Under the pieces are notes generated by a model that saw only the letters and a program-made list of their open reading frames with translations, was not told the origin of the DNA and ran no database searches. A stretch of 17,852 nt of DNA, from NCBI GenBank assembly GCA_041164825.1, contig JBEAOO010000036.1:1-17852 (forward strand), written 5' to 3'. Within the stretch, counting starts at the first letter, position 1. Every line of letters begins with the position of its first letter. Made by a program: the position numbers and the translations under genes. This DNA is from JBEAOO01 sp041164825 (GTDB lineage: Bacteria > Pseudomonadota > Gammaproteobacteria > Burkholderiales > Burkholderiaceae_C). Below are positions 16,677-17,852 of this stretch, in pieces.

Positions 16677-17852
16677 TCAAATCCCGTCCGCCGTGACGGT
16701 GCTCTCGGTGATCGGGCCCTTGCCCGCCCAGCGCTCCAGCGCCAGGTAAATCACTGGCGTGATGTAGAGCGTCACCGCTTGCGACACGATCAGGCCGCCC
16801 ACCACCGCCAAGCCCAGCGGCTGGCGCAGCTCGGCGCCGGCGCCCAGGCCCAGGGCGATCGGCAGGGCGCCCATCAGCGCGGCCAGCGTGGTCATCACGA
16901 TCGGGCGCAGGCGCAGCATGCCGGCCTGGCGAATGGCTTCGACCGGCGTCAGTCCGTGGTTGCGCTGCGCCTCCAGCGCGAAGTCGATCATCATGATGGC
17001 GTTCTTCTTCACGATGCCGATCAGCATCAGGATGCCGATGGTGGCGATCAGCGTGAGGTCCATGTTGAAGAGCTTGAGCGTGAGCAGCGCGCCCACCGCG
17101 GCCGAGGGCAGGCCAGCCAAGATGGTGAGCGGGTGGATGTAGCTCTCGTAGAGCACGCCCAACAGCATGTAGATCACCAGCACCGCCAAGCCCAGCAGCA
17201 CCAGTTGGCCCGATTGCGAGTCCTGGAACACGGCGGCATCACCGCCGTAGGTGCCGATCAGCGTGGCCGGCATTTGCAGCTCGCGCACAAAGCCGTCCAG
17301 GCGCGCGGTGGCGTCGCCCAACGACACCTCGGGCGCCAAATTGAAGCTCAGCGTGATGGCCTGCAACTGCCCCTGGTGGTTGACCGCCGTGGGGCCGAGC
17401 GTGCGCTGCACGGTGGCAAAGGCACTCAACGGCACCATGCCGCCGCTCTTGCTGCGCAGGTAGATCTTGTTGAAGGCGTCCTCGTACTGCTTGTCGGCCT
17501 CGGCCGCCTCCATCAGCACCTGGTAGGTGTTGCTCGGGTTGTAGATGGTGGAGACCTGGCGCTCGCCAAAGGCGCTGTAGAGCGCACTGCGCAAGTCGGC
17601 CATCGACACGCCCAGCACGCCGGCCTTGTCGCGGTCAATCGTCAGGCTGGCTTGCAGGCCGCGCAGTTGCGAATCGCTGGTGACGTCACGGAACATCGTG
17701 TCGTCGCGCAACTTGCCTTGCAGCTTGCCGGCCCACTCGTTGAGCGAATCGGCGCTCACGCTTTGCAGCGTGTACTGGTAGCGGCTCTTGCTCTGCCGGC
17801 CGCCGAGCTGCAGGTTTTGCACCGGTCGCATGAACACCTGCACGCCGGCCAC
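16677..17852 (-). CDS. RND multidrug efflux permease, MdtB/MdtC-like (partial, C-terminal part)
   Basis: The frame runs open to the window edge, where the first codon is GTG for an internal valine, so about 391 C-terminal residues of a roughly 1030-residue inner-membrane transporter are seen. Porter-domain sequence comes first (FMRPVQNLQLGGRQSKSRYQYTLQ, then GVSMADLRSALYSAFGERQVSTIYN), which resembles MdtB/MdtC/MuxB proteins more than AcrB. Transmembrane helices 7-12 follow, with the family-typical YESYIHPLTILAGLPSA, LMLIGIVKKNAIMMIDFA and RLRPIVMTTLAALMGALPIALG. It exports drugs or other amphiphiles using the proton gradient, together with a periplasmic adaptor and an outer-membrane channel that should lie outside the window. 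Substrates are unknown. It is the last gene of its transcript; a terminator follows. Confidence 0.95.
   Translation of the reverse strand: MAGVQVFMRPVQNLQLGGRQSKSRYQYTLQSVSADSLNEWAGKLQGKLRDDTMFRDVTSDSQLRGLQASLTIDRDKAGVLGVSMADLRSALYSAFGERQVSTIYNPSNTYQVLMEAAEADKQYEDAFNKIYLRSKSGGMVPLSAFATVQRTLGPTAVNHQGQLQAITLSFNLAPEVSLGDATARLDGFVRELQMPATLIGTYGGDAAVFQDSQSGQLVLLGLAVLVIYMLLGVLYESYIHPLTILAGLPSAAVGALLTLKLFNMDLTLIATIGILMLIGIVKKNAIMMIDFALEAQRNHGLTPVEAIRQAGMLRLRPIVMTTLAALMGALPIALGLGAGAELRQPLGLAVVGGLIVSQAVTLYITPVIYLALERWAGKGPITESTVTADGI

Noticed and set aside
16189..16749. 186-residue plus-strand open frame and a 96-residue minus-strand frame in the gap before the RND gene
   Set aside because: Pro/Ser/Arg-rich residues, no ribosome binding site, and one end runs into the RND coding sequence; hairpins explain part of the region.

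Overview
This GC-rich window has dense, codon-biased genes on both strands. Its genes (feoAB, apaH, a CNNM/CorC-like protein, an MdtB/MdtC-type RND pump, many PAS/GGDEF/EAL signalling proteins) suggest a betaproteobacterium of the Burkholderiales, most like a Comamonadaceae member. That placement comes from protein style and composition, not from a search. All long genes look intact. The first and last genes run off the window edges. No insertion sequence, prophage or CRISPR array was seen.

Positions 1-8203 form a signal-transduction cluster. It opens with the 3' part of a very large multi-PAS histidine kinase of the HisKA_2 type, followed by a response regulator with a receiver and an RNA-binding ANTAR domain. 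A membrane-anchored PAS/HisKA kinase lies convergently on the minus strand. Divergent from that kinase is a two-gene operon: a histidine phosphotransfer (Hpt) protein overlapping by ATGA a receiver-PAS-GGDEF-EAL protein that should make and/or break cyclic-di-GMP. The first pair should control gene expression by antitermination. The second should link phosphorelay input to c-di-GMP. Neither kinase carries a receiver domain, so the phosphodonor of the Hpt protein is not in the visible sequence.

Positions 8204-11611 are housekeeping: a bidirectional terminator, an NfsB-like nitroreductase (minus), tRNA-Ser(UGA) (minus), apaH (minus) and a divergent DUF21-CBS-CorC_HlyC membrane protein (plus).

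Positions 11666-14171 hold a ferrous iron uptake operon on the minus strand, feoA-feoB followed by a small membrane protein ending in a Cys cluster. Upstream of feoA lie a near-perfect FNR/ANR-type site and a Fur-box-like palindrome, in an arrangement that fits induction by low oxygen and repression by iron.

Positions 14168-16222 encode an unrecognised 684-residue protein with a long disordered Pro/Ala-rich N-terminal half carrying repeated short motifs and a polytopic membrane C-terminal half. After a 454-base gene-free stretch with two hairpins, one terminator-like, the window ends in the C-terminal part of an RND efflux permease on the minus strand.
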